Of a stretch of DNA of 64,000 bases, positions 8,738 through 17,843 are shown in pieces. The position numbers were made by a program, and so were the translations under genes. The stretch comes from Treponema sp. OMZ 798 (lineage in GTDB: Bacteria > Spirochaetota > Spirochaetia > Treponematales > Treponemataceae): the NCBI RefSeq assembly GCF_024181385.1, contig NZ_CP051305.1, positions 1 through 64,000 on the forward strand, given 5' to 3'. The notes beneath the pieces are model-generated. The model did no database searches. It was not told the DNA's origin and worked only from the letters and a program-made list of their open reading frames with translations. Position 1 is the first letter of the stretch. Every line of letters starts with the position of its first letter.

Positions 8738-10447
8738 TTATCTGGCTTCGGCCTCAAGCTTTTCCGCTAAGGAGAGGAGGTTTATGCTTGTATGTATTTG
8801 TTCCTTTACGGCAGCAACTTCCTCGCGGAAACGGCTATTGTTAACTCCGGCTATCACTGCCCAGTTAGTAATAGTTGCGTATAAGCTTGTTTTTCCGCCC
8901 CCAAGGATTCCCGTTAAAATCAGTTCAATCGATTTTAGAGCGTCAATACTGGAGGTTATAAGCTGCTTTGCTTCAGACTCTACCGTATGCATCAAGCCCT
9001 CAATTTGATTTTTATTTTTTAAAGTTGCAGTTTTTTCTGCACGTATTTTTGCAAATGTTGAACCTATGTCTCCTGTAGGCGATAGGCGGTTTTCAAACTT
9101 TTCAAATTCTCCCTTGCGGTGTTCAAGTACATTGTATGAGGTTGTGTACTCGTTTAAATTTTCATGCCGGTAAAAGTTGCCTTCTACCAGGATTGTTTTT
9201 AGGGTTTCAGATAGTCTTTCGTTATAAAAGGCATAAAAAAATGTTTTTAAGAATAAAAAAGGAAGTTCTTTTTTGAACTTACATTCTACCCATAAGTTCC
9301 GCCATGGACAAAACTTCATGGATTCTAAGTCTCCTACTTTTAAGAGGTTAATCATCTGCACTTTAATGTTAAACTTTTTTTGTTCATATGACCAAGTTGA
9401 CCATTTTTGATTGAAGCGCTCATACCAAGCCTGCTTAAAGTAAATAAACCAATCTTCTCCGCCTGTCAGTTTATACGGCATCCAATTGATATCCTTTTTG
9501 ATGTAGCGGGTAATGTCGAGAAGAGGGACTTGTTTTAAAAATATTCTTATTGCACCGAGGGCTTCAATTGCATCTTTTATAAATTCGTCAGCTTCTCTTA
9601 CCATCCTGCTGTCATCATCTATTATTGTTTCCTGAGCATGCATTAAAAATAAGGCTTGCAGAAGATTATGAGGTATATTTTTTTTGGAATAAAGAATCGA
9701 TGAAAGGACCTCCATTTCGGGCTGTATTGTAAGGGCCTGGCAGGTAGCGTTTGAATCCGAGATTACATTAAACCTTAACAGGGTCTTATCCAAGGCCAGA
9801 GAACAAAAGGACTTCATCCATTCTATGGCCTGCGCACATTGGTACATTTCACTTTTTTCTTCATCGGTTAAATTTGAAAAAACCGAATCTATTTTTCTTA
9901 AAAAGCCTGTTCTTATGTTTGAGGAAACTTCCGAGCCTATCTTAATTGAAAAAGGATTTGTTTCTTTCATAAGTCTCTCATATGTTGCGGGAGCAACAAA
10001 GGAGCTTACCAGCATATAGAAAGAGCCCTTCCCAGAGTCATATGCGGAAAGAAGAGAGGTAAAAAACAATTGTGTTTTTCGTAAATTTTTTAATTCCGTG
10101 TAAAATACGCCTGTATAGATATTTTGATGTATATTAATATATGCGCCGGCCGATCTTTTAAGGTTTTTTGCCATTCTCTTTAAAAGTTCTTCACTATATA
10201 TTACTTTTAAAGGGATGGAGCGTAAGAAGGATCTTATGGAAAGCCATAAACGTATCAAAAAGGGCTCGCTTGATATGCCTGCACTTTGGTGTTCTCTTAT
10301 TCTCTCCGAAAGGCTGTCCCTTTCTTCCGGTTGTGCTTCACCGCTGAATTCTTCCATACTGCGCTGAATGCTTTCGAGTAAACTTTGCGTTTCTTCTGTG
10401 GATAATGATTTTACTAATTGATCAAATGTTGACAGACTTCTTTCCAT
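8738..10447 (-). CDS. Conserved protein of unknown function (possibly the spirochaete DUF5312 family)
   Basis: I do not recognise a function. The 569-residue protein is soluble-looking, without signal peptide. It is mainly helical, with one short hydrophobic stretch (about 68-80) and long amphipathic or coiled-coil segments. The first ~55 residues are acidic and probably disordered. The composition and the helical middle recall a spirochaete-restricted family that I believe is DUF5312, but that is from memory. It is transcribed toward the YggT-like gene. Upstream lies the tRNA-Glu gene, also on this strand. The start ATG at 10447 has only a weak upstream purine run. The TATA-like sequence about 10-20 bases upstream suggests a short leader. 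Confidence 0.55.
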   Translation of the reverse strand: MERSLSTFDQLVKSLSTEETQSLLESIQRSMEEFSGEAQPEERDSLSERIREHQSAGISSEPFLIRLWLSIRSFLRSIPLKVIYSEELLKRMAKNLKRSAGAYINIHQNIYTGVFYTELKNLRKTQLFFTSLLSAYDSGKGSFYMLVSSFVAPATYERLMKETNPFSIKIGSEVSSNIRTGFLRKIDSVFSNLTDEEKSEMYQCAQAIEWMKSFCSLALDKTLLRFNVISDSNATCQALTIQPEMEVLSSILYSKKNIPHNLLQALFLMHAQETIIDDDSRMVREADEFIKDAIEALGAIRIFLKQVPLLDITRYIKKDINWMPYKLTGGEDWFIYFKQAWYERFNQKWSTWSYEQKKFNIKVQMINLLKVGDLESMKFCPWRNLWVECKFKKELPFLFLKTFFYAFYNERLSETLKTILVEGNFYRHENLNEYTTSYNVLEHRKGEFEKFENRLSPTGDIGSTFAKIRAEKTATLKNKNQIEGLMHTVESEAKQLITSSIDALKSIELILTGILGGGKTSLYATITNWAVIAGVNNSRFREEVAAVKEQIHTSINLLSLAEKLEAEAR

Positions 10448-10527
10448 ATCTTTATATATTATCGTAAATTTTTAAAAATTCTATAGGGTATTGGCAAGAC
10501 TTATAAGATATTTTTATACGGTTAAAT

Positions 10528-10599
10528 CGGTCCCTACGGGAATCGAACCCGTCTTTTAAGATTGAGAATCTCATGTCCTAACCGATAGACGAAGGGACC
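10528..10599 (-). tRNA. tRNA-Glu (anticodon CTC)
   Basis: The minus strand folds into a standard cloverleaf of 72 bases: acceptor GGTCCCT/AGGGACC with discriminator G, D arm GTCT...GGAC, anticodon stem TGAGA/TCTTA with loop TTCTCAA (anticodon CTC, reading GAG), and T arm ACGGG-TTCGATT-CCCGT. CCA is not encoded. It lies 18 bases from the next tRNA, in the same direction. Confidence 0.95.
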
Positions 10600-10617
10600 A
10601 AATATGATATAGAAAAA

Positions 10618-10688
10618 TTCCCCAGGGAGGATTCGAACCCCCACAAGCAGAACCAGAATCTGCGGTGCTACCATTACACAACCGGGGA
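10618..10688 (-). tRNA. tRNA-Gln (anticodon CTG)
   Basis: The minus strand gives a 71-base cloverleaf: acceptor TCCCCGG/CTGGGGA (one G-U pair) with discriminator A, D arm GTGT...GCAC, anticodon stem GCAGA/TCTGC with loop TTCTGGT (anticodon CTG, reading CAG), and T arm GGGGG-TTCGAAT-CCTCC. It probably shares a transcript with tRNA-Glu. Confidence 0.95.
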
Positions 10689-10753
10689 ATGACAGGACAA
10701 GAATATATCACCAAATCAAAAAAATGTCAATAAGGCTTTTTGGACTAAATTGT

Positions 10754-10846
10754 CTAAACCTTAAATTTTAGAAGCTCTCCGACAGCCGTTTCATTCATGC
10801 TGTCCGTTATAATGCGGGTAAGCCCGTCAAGTTTTTCAACTTTTGT
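10754..10846 (-). pseudogene. Decayed C-terminal remnant of a methyl-accepting chemotaxis protein
   Basis: Reading the minus strand gives about 30 codons, KVEKLDGLTRIITDSMNE then TAVGELLKFKV, and a stop at 10754-10756. The first half resembles the distal signalling helix of treponemal chemoreceptors (TxxITxSMNEMA...). The last residues match their usual end (...L-x-x-E-x-x-KFKV). The roughly 30 residues normally between them are missing, as if by an in-frame deletion. No start or upstream domains remain. The identification rests on family memory from a short stretch, so it is tentative. Confidence 0.45.
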
Positions 10847-10896
10847 ATAGCATAAATTTTTTTTTTGTGTTAAAATGAGCGGTTAGGAATTAGAGT

Positions 10897-12681
10897 ATGC
10901 AAAATTTAAAAAGACTTCTATCATATGCAAAAGGACAAAGCCGGCTTTATGTGCTTGCCCTTATTTTTACGCTTTTTTCACAAGTAATTGTTGCTATGCA
11001 GCCACAGTTAATCCGAATTACAATAGACTCGGTAATAGGCGGCGCTCCCCTGCCTTCAGGCTTAATATCCCGATTGGTTGCCTTGTTTAAAGATCACTTA
11101 AACGGAACAAGCGGGCTAGTTGCAATGGCCTCACTGGTAGTTACCTTTTCTCTGGTTAGAGGGCTTTTTACGTTCGGCCGAATAAATATAGCCAGTATCG
11201 CAACCGAACGTTCAATAAAGACTCTTAGAAACAGGCTGTACAATCATATCCAGCTTCTTCCTTATTCTTATCATTCAAAGGCGGAAACGGGAGACTTGAT
11301 TCAGCGCTGTACCTCCGATGTCGAAACCATCCGTTTGGCCCTGTATTCCCAGATAATGGACACTATAAGTGCCGTGTTTTTGATAATTTATACTATTTAC
11401 CTGATGGCCCAATTAAACACAAAGCTGATGCTTATCTCTTTTTGCATTATGCCTTTAACATTTTTTTCGTCGGTTATATTCTTTAAAAGAATTCAAAGAC
11501 AGTTTAAAAAGGCGACAGAGTATGAAGCCTCGATGACTACAGCCGTGCAAGAAAATTTAACGGGCATCCGTGTCGTAAAGGCTTTTACCCGCCATCAATA
11601 CGAAATAGAAAAATTCATTAAGCGTAGTGAAAGATACCGAAATCAAAATTTAAAGATAAACAACAGCTTTGCCGCCTTTTGGGCTTTTTCCGATTTTCTT
11701 TCGATAGCCCAAGTTTTCGGAATAATCATTTATGGAAGTATGCTTGCCTACCGTAATGAGATAACGGCCGGCGATCTAGTCGCATTCATCTCTTATACGG
11801 GAATGTTAATCTGGCCTGTCCGCCGCTTAGGCCGAATCATAAGCAATATAGGAAAATCCTTTGTTTCGGCAAACCGTATTGAAACTATTTTAAATGAAAA
11901 GGCTGAAGATATTTTTCCGACAAACGAAAAACCCGAAATTAAGGGAAACATAGTTTTTGATTCCGTTTCGTTTTCATATCCTGAAACACAAAACCAAAAG
12001 ATACTCGACAATGTTTCTTTTAGTGTCAAAAGCGGGCAGACCCTTGCTATTCTGGGACCGACAGGCTCGGGAAAAAGCTCCCTTGTGCATTTGCTTGCCC
12101 GGCTTTATGAGTATGATTCGGGTTCCATCAAAATGGACGGAAGAGAATTAAACACTATCGACAAGGGCTGGATAAGGTCGCAGGTAGGGCTGATATTACA
12201 GGAGCCTTTTTTGTACGGCAGAACTATTATGGAAAACCTTAAATTGGCAGTACCCGATGTTTCCGATTCTTCTGCCCGTCACTACTCAAAGGTAGCTTCA
12301 TTGGACGATGAAATAAATAAGTTTGAAAAAGGCTATGAAACCTTGGTCGGCGAGCGGGGCGTTTCCTTATCGGGAGGCCAAAAACAAAGGCTTGCAATAG
12401 CCAGAACCCTCATCAAAGATTCTCCCGTGCTCATCTTTGATGATTCTCTTTCGGCTGTAGATACCCAAACGGACATAAGCATCCGTTCCGCATTAAAAGA
12501 AGAAAAGGGAAATAAAACTATGATTATAATTTCGCATAGAATTTCAACTATTTGCGATGCAGACAATATAATAGTTTTAGAAGACGGAAAGATAAGCCAA
12601 GAAGGAACCCATGAACAGCTGATAGCCCAAGAAGGTTTATACAAGAGAATTTACGATATTCAAAGTGCGGTAGTACGATAA
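10897..12681 (+). CDS. ABC exporter half-transporter A (degenerate catalytic site partner)
   Basis: This is a type IV ABC exporter half: an N-terminal six-helix membrane domain (about 1-320) and a C-terminal ATPase domain. Walker A is GPTGSGKS (about 387-394), the signature is a canonical LSGGQ (about 491-495), and the H-loop ISHR follows. The Walker B end reads LIFDDS, with Asp516 where the catalytic Glu normally stands. That pattern marks the degenerate subunit of heterodimeric exporters such as TM287/288 or LmrCD. The partner follows after 13 bases. Substrate is unknown (lipid, drug or peptide). The start ATG 10897 is preceded by AGGAA. A run of ten T at 10857-10866 lies upstream. Confidence 0.9.
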   Translation: MQNLKRLLSYAKGQSRLYVLALIFTLFSQVIVAMQPQLIRITIDSVIGGAPLPSGLISRLVALFKDHLNGTSGLVAMASLVVTFSLVRGLFTFGRINIASIATERSIKTLRNRLYNHIQLLPYSYHSKAETGDLIQRCTSDVETIRLALYSQIMDTISAVFLIIYTIYLMAQLNTKLMLISFCIMPLTFFSSVIFFKRIQRQFKKATEYEASMTTAVQENLTGIRVVKAFTRHQYEIEKFIKRSERYRNQNLKINNSFAAFWAFSDFLSIAQVFGIIIYGSMLAYRNEITAGDLVAFISYTGMLIWPVRRLGRIISNIGKSFVSANRIETILNEKAEDIFPTNEKPEIKGNIVFDSVSFSYPETQNQKILDNVSFSVKSGQTLAILGPTGSGKSSLVHLLARLYEYDSGSIKMDGRELNTIDKGWIRSQVGLILQEPFLYGRTIMENLKLAVPDVSDSSARHYSKVASLDDEINKFEKGYETLVGERGVSLSGGQKQRLAIARTLIKDSPVLIFDDSLSAVDTQTDISIRSALKEEKGNKTMIIISHRISTICDADNIIVLEDGKISQEGTHEQLIAQEGLYKRIYDIQSAVVR

Positions 12682-12694
12682 GGAAGTAAAATTT

Positions 12695-14524
12695 ATGGAA
12701 GATTTTGATATAGATAAAAATAACGAAAAATTTAAAAGCGGAGTTTGGAAGAAGGTCGTAAAAGAATTTGGTTATTTTAAGGAACTGCTGGTGCCGGGTG
12801 TTCTTTTGGGCGGTTTTATAGGGGCCTTGGATGTTGTACAGCCCAAGATGACTAAATATGTAATAGACACCTTTGTAAAGGGGCGGGATTTAAGTAATTT
12901 TAATGCCGTAATTATTTTTACGGGAGTATTCTTGTTGATTTCGGCGGCTGCTACCTTTTTATTTATAAAATTTGTAGGCCATTTGGAAATAAAAATGTGT
13001 CACCGCCTTAGAACAAAGTGTTTTACAAAATTGCAGTCCCTTTCCCTTTCATTTTACGATAAAAATGCCGTCGGCTGGCTTATGTCGAGAATGTCTTCCG
13101 ATATAAACAAATTGTCAGGCATTGTTGCATGGGGAGTAACCGATCTCTTTTGGGGCTTTTGTATGATGATGACTGTGATAGTTGTGATGTTTGGCGACAG
13201 CCCGAGTCTCGCCCTCATAGGCTTAATGACCCTCCCCATAATCGTCATTTTCAGTATCTATCTGCGGGGAAAAATTTTAAAAGCCCAAAGACGGGTGCGT
13301 AAGATAAATTCTCAGTTGACGGCCTCCTACAATGAAGATATCCAAGGTGCTAAAACAACCAAGACCCTTGTGAGAGAAGAATTAAATGCAAAGGAGTTTG
13401 TGTCTAAAACCGAAGAGATGAAAACCGCCTCTATCAGGGGTATCTTAATTTCTTCTGTTCTTATGCCGACCGTTCAACTAATCGGTGCTGTAGGCACAGC
13501 CCTCATGGTCATTTATGGAGGAATGTCTGTTGTTTCGGGTGCCATCACAATAGGCTTACTCGTTGCATTTTTTTCTTATGTTACGCAGTTTAACGCTCCC
13601 TTGGCGGAAGCAGCCGACCTCTTTGCAGAATTTATTTCGGCTCAGGCAGCCGCCGAACGCATCTTCGGGCTTCTTGAAGAGGAGTCCGAGATTAAGGACA
13701 AGGAAGAAGTGATCAAAAAATACGGCACCGCCCTTTGTCCCACAGACGAAAAAAGGCCTTCTATTAACGGAAGTGTAAAATTTGAGGATGTTTCTTTTTG
13801 GTATAAGGAGGGAGAACCGGTGTTAAGCGGTTTTGACCTAAAGGTTGAAGAGGGGCAGACCATAGCCTTGGTCGGAGCTACGGGAGCCGGAAAATCCACC
13901 ATCGTCAATCTTTTTTGCCGGTTTTATGAGCCTAAGAGCGGCCGTATCCTTGTGGACGGCATAGACTATACCGATATGCCGGAAAGCTGGATTCACGAAA
14001 ACCTAGGCTATGTGCTTCAGTCTCCCCATCTTTTTTCGGGAACGATTGCAGAAAATATCAGGTACGGAAAATTGGATGCAAGCGATGAAGAAATTATCGA
14101 AGCCGCAAAACTTGTCGATGCCCATGATTTTATAGTAAAAATGGAAAAGGGTTATGACACGGAGGTCGGCGAGGGCGGAAGCCTTCTTTCCACGGGCCAA
14201 AAGCAGCTTATTTCTTTTGCCCGCACCTTGGTAAGAAATCCTCGCCTCTTCGTTTTGGATGAAGCTACTTCTTCTATCGATACCGAAACCGAGCAAAAAA
14301 TTCAAAAGGCCATCACAACCGTTTTATCGGGGCGTACCTCCTTTGTTGTTGCCCATAGATTATCGACAATAAGAAATGCAGATAAGATAATAGTTGTTGA
14401 GGACGGAAAGATGATTGAATGCGGCAGCCACGATGAGCTGATGGAGAAAAAAGGCCATTATTACGAGCTTTATACCCATCAGTTTATCAATGAAGAGCAA
14501 AGGTCGCTCAATATAAAGAGCTAA
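12695..14524 (+). CDS. ABC exporter half-transporter B (catalytic partner)
   Basis: This is the second half of the heterodimeric exporter. It has an N-terminal cytoplasmic elbow of about 35 residues, a six-helix membrane domain and an ATPase domain. Walker A is GATGAGKS (about 394-401) and Walker B is FVLDEATSS with catalytic Glu523. The signature is LSTGQ (about 498-502), one residue off LSGGQ. Paired with the upstream subunit, its intact Walker sites face the good LSGGQ of subunit A. The imperfect LSTGQ faces the Asp516 site. This gives one consensus and one degenerate ATP site, as in other heterodimers. The ribosome site AGGAAG precedes ATG 12695, and the two genes form an operon. Confidence 0.9.
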   Translation: MEDFDIDKNNEKFKSGVWKKVVKEFGYFKELLVPGVLLGGFIGALDVVQPKMTKYVIDTFVKGRDLSNFNAVIIFTGVFLLISAAATFLFIKFVGHLEIKMCHRLRTKCFTKLQSLSLSFYDKNAVGWLMSRMSSDINKLSGIVAWGVTDLFWGFCMMMTVIVVMFGDSPSLALIGLMTLPIIVIFSIYLRGKILKAQRRVRKINSQLTASYNEDIQGAKTTKTLVREELNAKEFVSKTEEMKTASIRGILISSVLMPTVQLIGAVGTALMVIYGGMSVVSGAITIGLLVAFFSYVTQFNAPLAEAADLFAEFISAQAAAERIFGLLEEESEIKDKEEVIKKYGTALCPTDEKRPSINGSVKFEDVSFWYKEGEPVLSGFDLKVEEGQTIALVGATGAGKSTIVNLFCRFYEPKSGRILVDGIDYTDMPESWIHENLGYVLQSPHLFSGTIAENIRYGKLDASDEEIIEAAKLVDAHDFIVKMEKGYDTEVGEGGSLLSTGQKQLISFARTLVRNPRLFVLDEATSSIDTETEQKIQKAITTVLSGRTSFVVAHRLSTIRNADKIIVVEDGKMIECGSHDELMEKKGHYYELYTHQFINEEQRSLNIKS

Positions 14525-14542
14525 AATTATCGGATCTTGTAG

Positions 14543-14571
14543 TTGTCTTTTTACAATTATCAGTGTATAAT
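14543..14571 (+). promoter_or_regulatory. Sigma-70 type promoter for the 14592 lipoprotein gene
   Basis: TTGTCT (14543-14548), a 17-base spacer and TATAAT (14566-14571) lie just before the ribosome site AAAGGAGG at about 14577-14584. The leader would be very short, about 15 bases. Confidence 0.7.
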
Positions 14572-14591
14572 AGACAAAGGAGGAATTGAAA

Positions 14592-15536
14592 ATGCAAAAA
14601 CTCTACTCGAAAATATTTATCGCAATTTTATGCACGGCTCTTGTGTTAGGCTGTAAATCGACTCCGAAACAGGCTTCTGATGCTCCGTCAGGGCCCGGAC
14701 AGATATCCGTTAATTCGGTTACATGGATGATAGAAAGATTGGATACTTCAATATGGAACGGAACGCTTAAAGATAACGGTGAGATGTTTATAAGCTTTTT
14801 TATCAATTATGAAGGATCTTTTAATACAAGTGATGTGCAAAAACTATTGGTTGAATCCCCTGTAGATATGTGGGTATTAAACTCTTCTCAACTTGAAAAG
14901 ATAACCGAAATTGATGACAAGGCTAAGATAGCTTCTGTAAAACGCCTTCAATGCGGGGAAGGAGCCGGTTCCGTTGCTCTAGGAAAGTGGAAATTCACTC
15001 TTACGGATAGAAACGGCAATAAGTATGAGCAGGTTCTGGATATCACCGGTTTTGAAAAAAAAGCTCAAGATAAGATTATCGAAGCTAAAGATGAAGAAGG
15101 CAGCGTAGCTGACGTTGAAGCAACGAAAGAAGAGATAAAAATGATAGTTCCTCAATCTTCATCAAAAAATGAGATAGCCGCTCTTTCGGTCCCTGTAATC
15201 AAATCGGTTTCAAAGGATGAAGAGTCAATAGAAATTTTCTTTTCGGTAAATGATGAACGTATAAAAAACGGCTATTTTTGGTTCGATGTGCCTGGCGAAA
15301 AATACTATAAGGATTCAGGTTCTATGATAGATGCATCGGGAAATCCTGTAAACGGATGCAGGGCTTTTTCAAAAGACGGAAAAGAATGCCGCTATATCTT
15401 ACGCAAGGATGATTCCAACTCGGAATGGTTTGATAAGATAATTGCCTGTTTCTTTGTTGTGTCCGATACAAACAGGGTGTCTTCACCTTGGGAAGAGAGG
15501 AATAGAACCGTAAGTGCCAAGGCTGAAGTCAAATAA
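14592..15536 (+). CDS. Putative lipoprotein of unknown function
   Basis: A 314-residue exported protein. The signal peptide runs MQKLYSKIFIAILCTALVLGC with lipobox LVLGC, so it is probably lipid-anchored. The rest is two or more beta-rich domains around a charged linker (about 155-185) rich in Glu, Lys and Asp. I recognise no family. The start chosen is ATG 14592: the AAAGGAGGAA ribosome site ends about seven bases before it. A TTG two codons upstream (14586) is too close to the site. The gene has its own promoter and is followed after 24 bases by the PspC-domain gene, so the two may be cotranscribed up to the terminator at 15814-15843. Confidence 0.75.
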   Translation: MQKLYSKIFIAILCTALVLGCKSTPKQASDAPSGPGQISVNSVTWMIERLDTSIWNGTLKDNGEMFISFFINYEGSFNTSDVQKLLVESPVDMWVLNSSQLEKITEIDDKAKIASVKRLQCGEGAGSVALGKWKFTLTDRNGNKYEQVLDITGFEKKAQDKIIEAKDEEGSVADVEATKEEIKMIVPQSSSKNEIAALSVPVIKSVSKDEESIEIFFSVNDERIKNGYFWFDVPGEKYYKDSGSMIDASGNPVNGCRAFSKDGKECRYILRKDDSNSEWFDKIIACFFVVSDTNRVSSPWEERNRTVSAKAEVK

Positions 15537-15560
15537 ATTTATGATGGTTAAGAGGAAAAG

Positions 15561-15791
15561 ATGAAAAAGAGATTATACAAATCATCACGGGATAAAAAAA
15601 TTTTGGGAGTTTGTGCAGGGCTTGCCGAGTATCTGGGTGTTGATCCTGTTTTAATAAGACTCCTATGGATTCTATTTGCCTTATTTGTGGGCTCCGGAGT
15701 TATTGTTTATATAATAGCAGCTGTCATCATGCCCTATGATACGGAAGTTAAGGATGATGATGAAACATATGAATATGCTCCGCGTGATTGA
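15561..15791 (+). CDS. PspC-domain membrane protein
   Basis: A 76-residue protein made of one PspC domain: a basic amphipathic start containing [25 protein letters not shown], then a hydrophobic membrane helix ending in IMPYD, then a short acidic tail. The PspC family includes the phage-shock membrane sensor, but small stand-alone PspC proteins like this one are widespread and mostly uncharacterised. No pspA or pspB is near. The ribosome site AGAGGAAA precedes ATG 15561, and a strong terminator follows. Confidence 0.9.
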   Translation: MKKRLYKSSRDKKILGVCAGLAEYLGVDPVLIRLLWILFALFVGSGVIVYIIAAVIMPYDTEVKDDDETYEYAPRD

Positions 15792-15813
15792 TTGGTCCGA
15801 TAACGATTAAAGT

Positions 15814-15843
15814 AAAAAGCTGCCTTTATAGGCAGCTTTTTTT
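15814..15843. terminator. Bidirectional intrinsic terminator between convergent genes
   Basis: AAAAAGCTGCC (15814-15824), loop TTTATA and GGCAGCTTTTTTT (15831-15843) form an 11-pair stem with T runs in both directions. It serves the PspC-domain gene and the minus-strand hydrolase gene, whose stop lies at 15842-15844. Confidence 0.9.
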
Positions 15844-16801
15844 ATTCTAAATTACGTGAATCATAACTTGGATAGTCTTCGTGCTCTCTATCTTTTTCGG
15901 TATAAAGCTGTTCCTTGATATCTTGAAAAAGAGCGTCATTTATTTGAAAATTTTTTAAACTTTCTTTTTTACCTTTTAAAAATGCATCGAACCATAACAC
16001 CGAAAGGCGGGCATAAAGTTGAAATGCTTCTTCATCATATCCTCCTGACAGCGGGGTCTTATAAATGTCCAGGGCTGCGTTATGCTTTATATTTTTAAAT
16101 GAAAGAAAACATGCAGGGACTTTTTTATTTAAGTTTTTAAAAAACTTGTAGGTTTTTTCGGGATAAGCCGTCCTATCAACTTCCGAGGTTAAGAATAAAA
16201 CGGCGCTTTTAATTTTTGGGAATTCGTCGCCCAATTCTTCATTGGAGCTTCCCAAAATTTCGACAAACGGAGATGCTCCATTGTAAGGATGAATTGCGCT
16301 TATAGCTTTGACATCGGGCATAAGGCTCGCATAATAAAAAGATGCAGGGCCGCTCATTGAATGGGCTACGATACCTATGTTTTTTATATCGATTGAATTG
16401 AATAAACCGTGGGCCGGGTCTTCATTTTTTTCCTTCATCAAGTTTTGTACAGCAGTATAGGTTGGAAGCCAATCCTTTGGGTGTGTTTTTTTCTTTGAAG
16501 TAAAAAGGGCTGCAGCATATCCATATGATGCAATGTAGTGCCCGATAGGCAAAAAGCCGTATTTATAATTAGCCCAGCCATGACTGACCAAAATAAGAGG
16601 ATATTTTCCTTTCTTTTTAGGTATATAGACTGTAACTTCGCCTCTTATATTTTCCGCATTTGAAAGGCTCTTGTCCTCTTTGTTGTCATCCAAGGTTTTT
16701 TTATAAACTCGGTTAAAACCTATCATATTTTTGTCATTATAGGCTTTTATGTCGTAGGGACCTTCAAAGGTTTTATGTTCGTTTTTTAAGTAAGAATTCA
16801 T
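15842..16801 (-). CDS. Alpha/beta hydrolase family protein (dienelactone hydrolase or chlorophyllase-like)
   Basis: A 319-residue alpha/beta hydrolase without signal peptide. The fold markers are the oxyanion strand LILVSHGWA (about 75-83) and the nucleophile elbow IVAHSMSG, in which the usual first Gly of GxSxG is Ala. A later His (KHNAALD, about 240-246) is the likely catalytic base and the Asp/Glu comes from the SEVDRTAYP segment. The cap and order resemble dienelactone-hydrolase, chlorophyllase and platelet-activating-factor-hydrolase relatives. Substrate is unknown. The gene follows the proline iminopeptidase gene by six bases with no ribosome site of its own, so translation is probably coupled. 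Confidence 0.75.
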   Translation of the reverse strand: MNSYLKNEHKTFEGPYDIKAYNDKNMIGFNRVYKKTLDDNKEDKSLSNAENIRGEVTVYIPKKKGKYPLILVSHGWANYKYGFLPIGHYIASYGYAAALFTSKKKTHPKDWLPTYTAVQNLMKEKNEDPAHGLFNSIDIKNIGIVAHSMSGPASFYYASLMPDVKAISAIHPYNGASPFVEILGSSNEELGDEFPKIKSAVLFLTSEVDRTAYPEKTYKFFKNLNKKVPACFLSFKNIKHNAALDIYKTPLSGGYDEEAFQLYARLSVLWFDAFLKGKKESLKNFQINDALFQDIKEQLYTEKDREHEDYPSYDSRNLE

Positions 16802-16807
16802 AATAAA

Positions 16808-17749
16808 TTAAAAGAATTTTTTATGATCTTCTGCTGCCATTACAAGGCCGTCTACCAGCCCCGGCTCCACACTGGAGTGCCCTCCGAATAGGACTATGTT
16901 CAAATTCGATTTAGGTAATTTTTTATGTAGTTTATAAGCGGAAAATGGAGGACAGTCCATATCGTACCTTCCTTGCACGATAGTAGAGGGGATGTCTTTA
17001 ATCTTATCGCAGTTGTTTAGGATGTAGTTGTCGTCTTTAAAAAAGCACTTGTGTAAAAAGTAATGACATTCTGCCTTGGCCATAGCCAGGGCTTCTTCAT
17101 CGCTCATATCATAGACACCGGGGAAGAGGCGAACTAGGGCCGACTCCCAGCGGCTCCACCTATGGGCGGCTTCAAGTGCAAGTTTTTTATCTTCGCCGAA
17201 TAGGCGTTTTGAATAAGCCCTTACCAATGAGCTTCTTTCTTCCTGCGGTATAAAATGTTGGTAGGCTTCAAAATCTTCAGGGAAGAATTTGGATGCTCCG
17301 CCTTCTTCATATATCCAGTCTATTTCTTGTTGTGTTCCTAAAAAGATGCCTCGTAAAATTAAGGAGACTACCTTATCGGGATGGGCAATTGCGTAGATTA
17401 GGGCAAGGGTGCTTCCCCAGCTTCCTCCGAAGACCATCCATTTGTCAATAGCTAAGTGTCCGCGAAGTTTTTCTATATCCTCAACCAGATTTTCGGATTT
17501 ATTTTCTTTCATCTCGCAAGGCGGTAAACTTTTTCCTGCTCCCCTCTGGTCAAATAAGACTATTCGGTAAAATTCGGGATCAAAGTATTGGCTTGCAACA
17601 GGAATGCAGCCGCCTCCAGGCCCTCCGTGTAAAAAAACTACGGGTCTTCCCTTGGGGTTGCCGTATTGTGCATAATAAATACTGTGTATATCCGAGACTT
17701 TTAAAAAGCCTTCATCAAAAAGCGGTGTTTTTTCGTATAATATTTTCAT
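16808..17749 (-). CDS. pip: Proline iminopeptidase
   Basis: This peptidase family S33 enzyme removes N-terminal proline from peptides. The 313-residue length is typical. Family hallmarks are present: HGGPGGG (oxyanion region, about 41-47), DQRGAGKS (about 67-74) and the nucleophile elbow GGSWGS (Ser at about 110). GRYDMDCP holds the acid Asp, and GGHS near the C-terminus holds the catalytic His. There is no signal peptide, so it is cytoplasmic. A proline iminopeptidase has been studied in T. denticola, where it fits the peptide-fermenting lifestyle. GAGGT precedes the start. It is the first gene of a two-gene minus-strand operon with the hydrolase. Confidence 0.93.
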   Translation of the reverse strand: MKILYEKTPLFDEGFLKVSDIHSIYYAQYGNPKGRPVVFLHGGPGGGCIPVASQYFDPEFYRIVLFDQRGAGKSLPPCEMKENKSENLVEDIEKLRGHLAIDKWMVFGGSWGSTLALIYAIAHPDKVVSLILRGIFLGTQQEIDWIYEEGGASKFFPEDFEAYQHFIPQEERSSLVRAYSKRLFGEDKKLALEAAHRWSRWESALVRLFPGVYDMSDEEALAMAKAECHYFLHKCFFKDDNYILNNCDKIKDIPSTIVQGRYDMDCPPFSAYKLHKKLPKSNLNIVLFGGHSSVEPGLVDGLVMAAEDHKKFF

Positions 17750-17843
17750 AGATTACCTCATTGCATTTATAATAGACCTTTTGCTGCGGAATTTCGAGAT
17801 GATGAGTTTTATGCTAACATCCTTATCTCCCTATCATTTTATT

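Noticed and set aside
10857..10866. Ten-T tract as a phase-variable promoter spacer for the ABC exporter
   Set aside because: Candidate -35 (TTGTAT) and -10 (TAAAAT) around it are 22 bases apart, too far for a working promoter. T runs of this length are common in this A+T-rich DNA.
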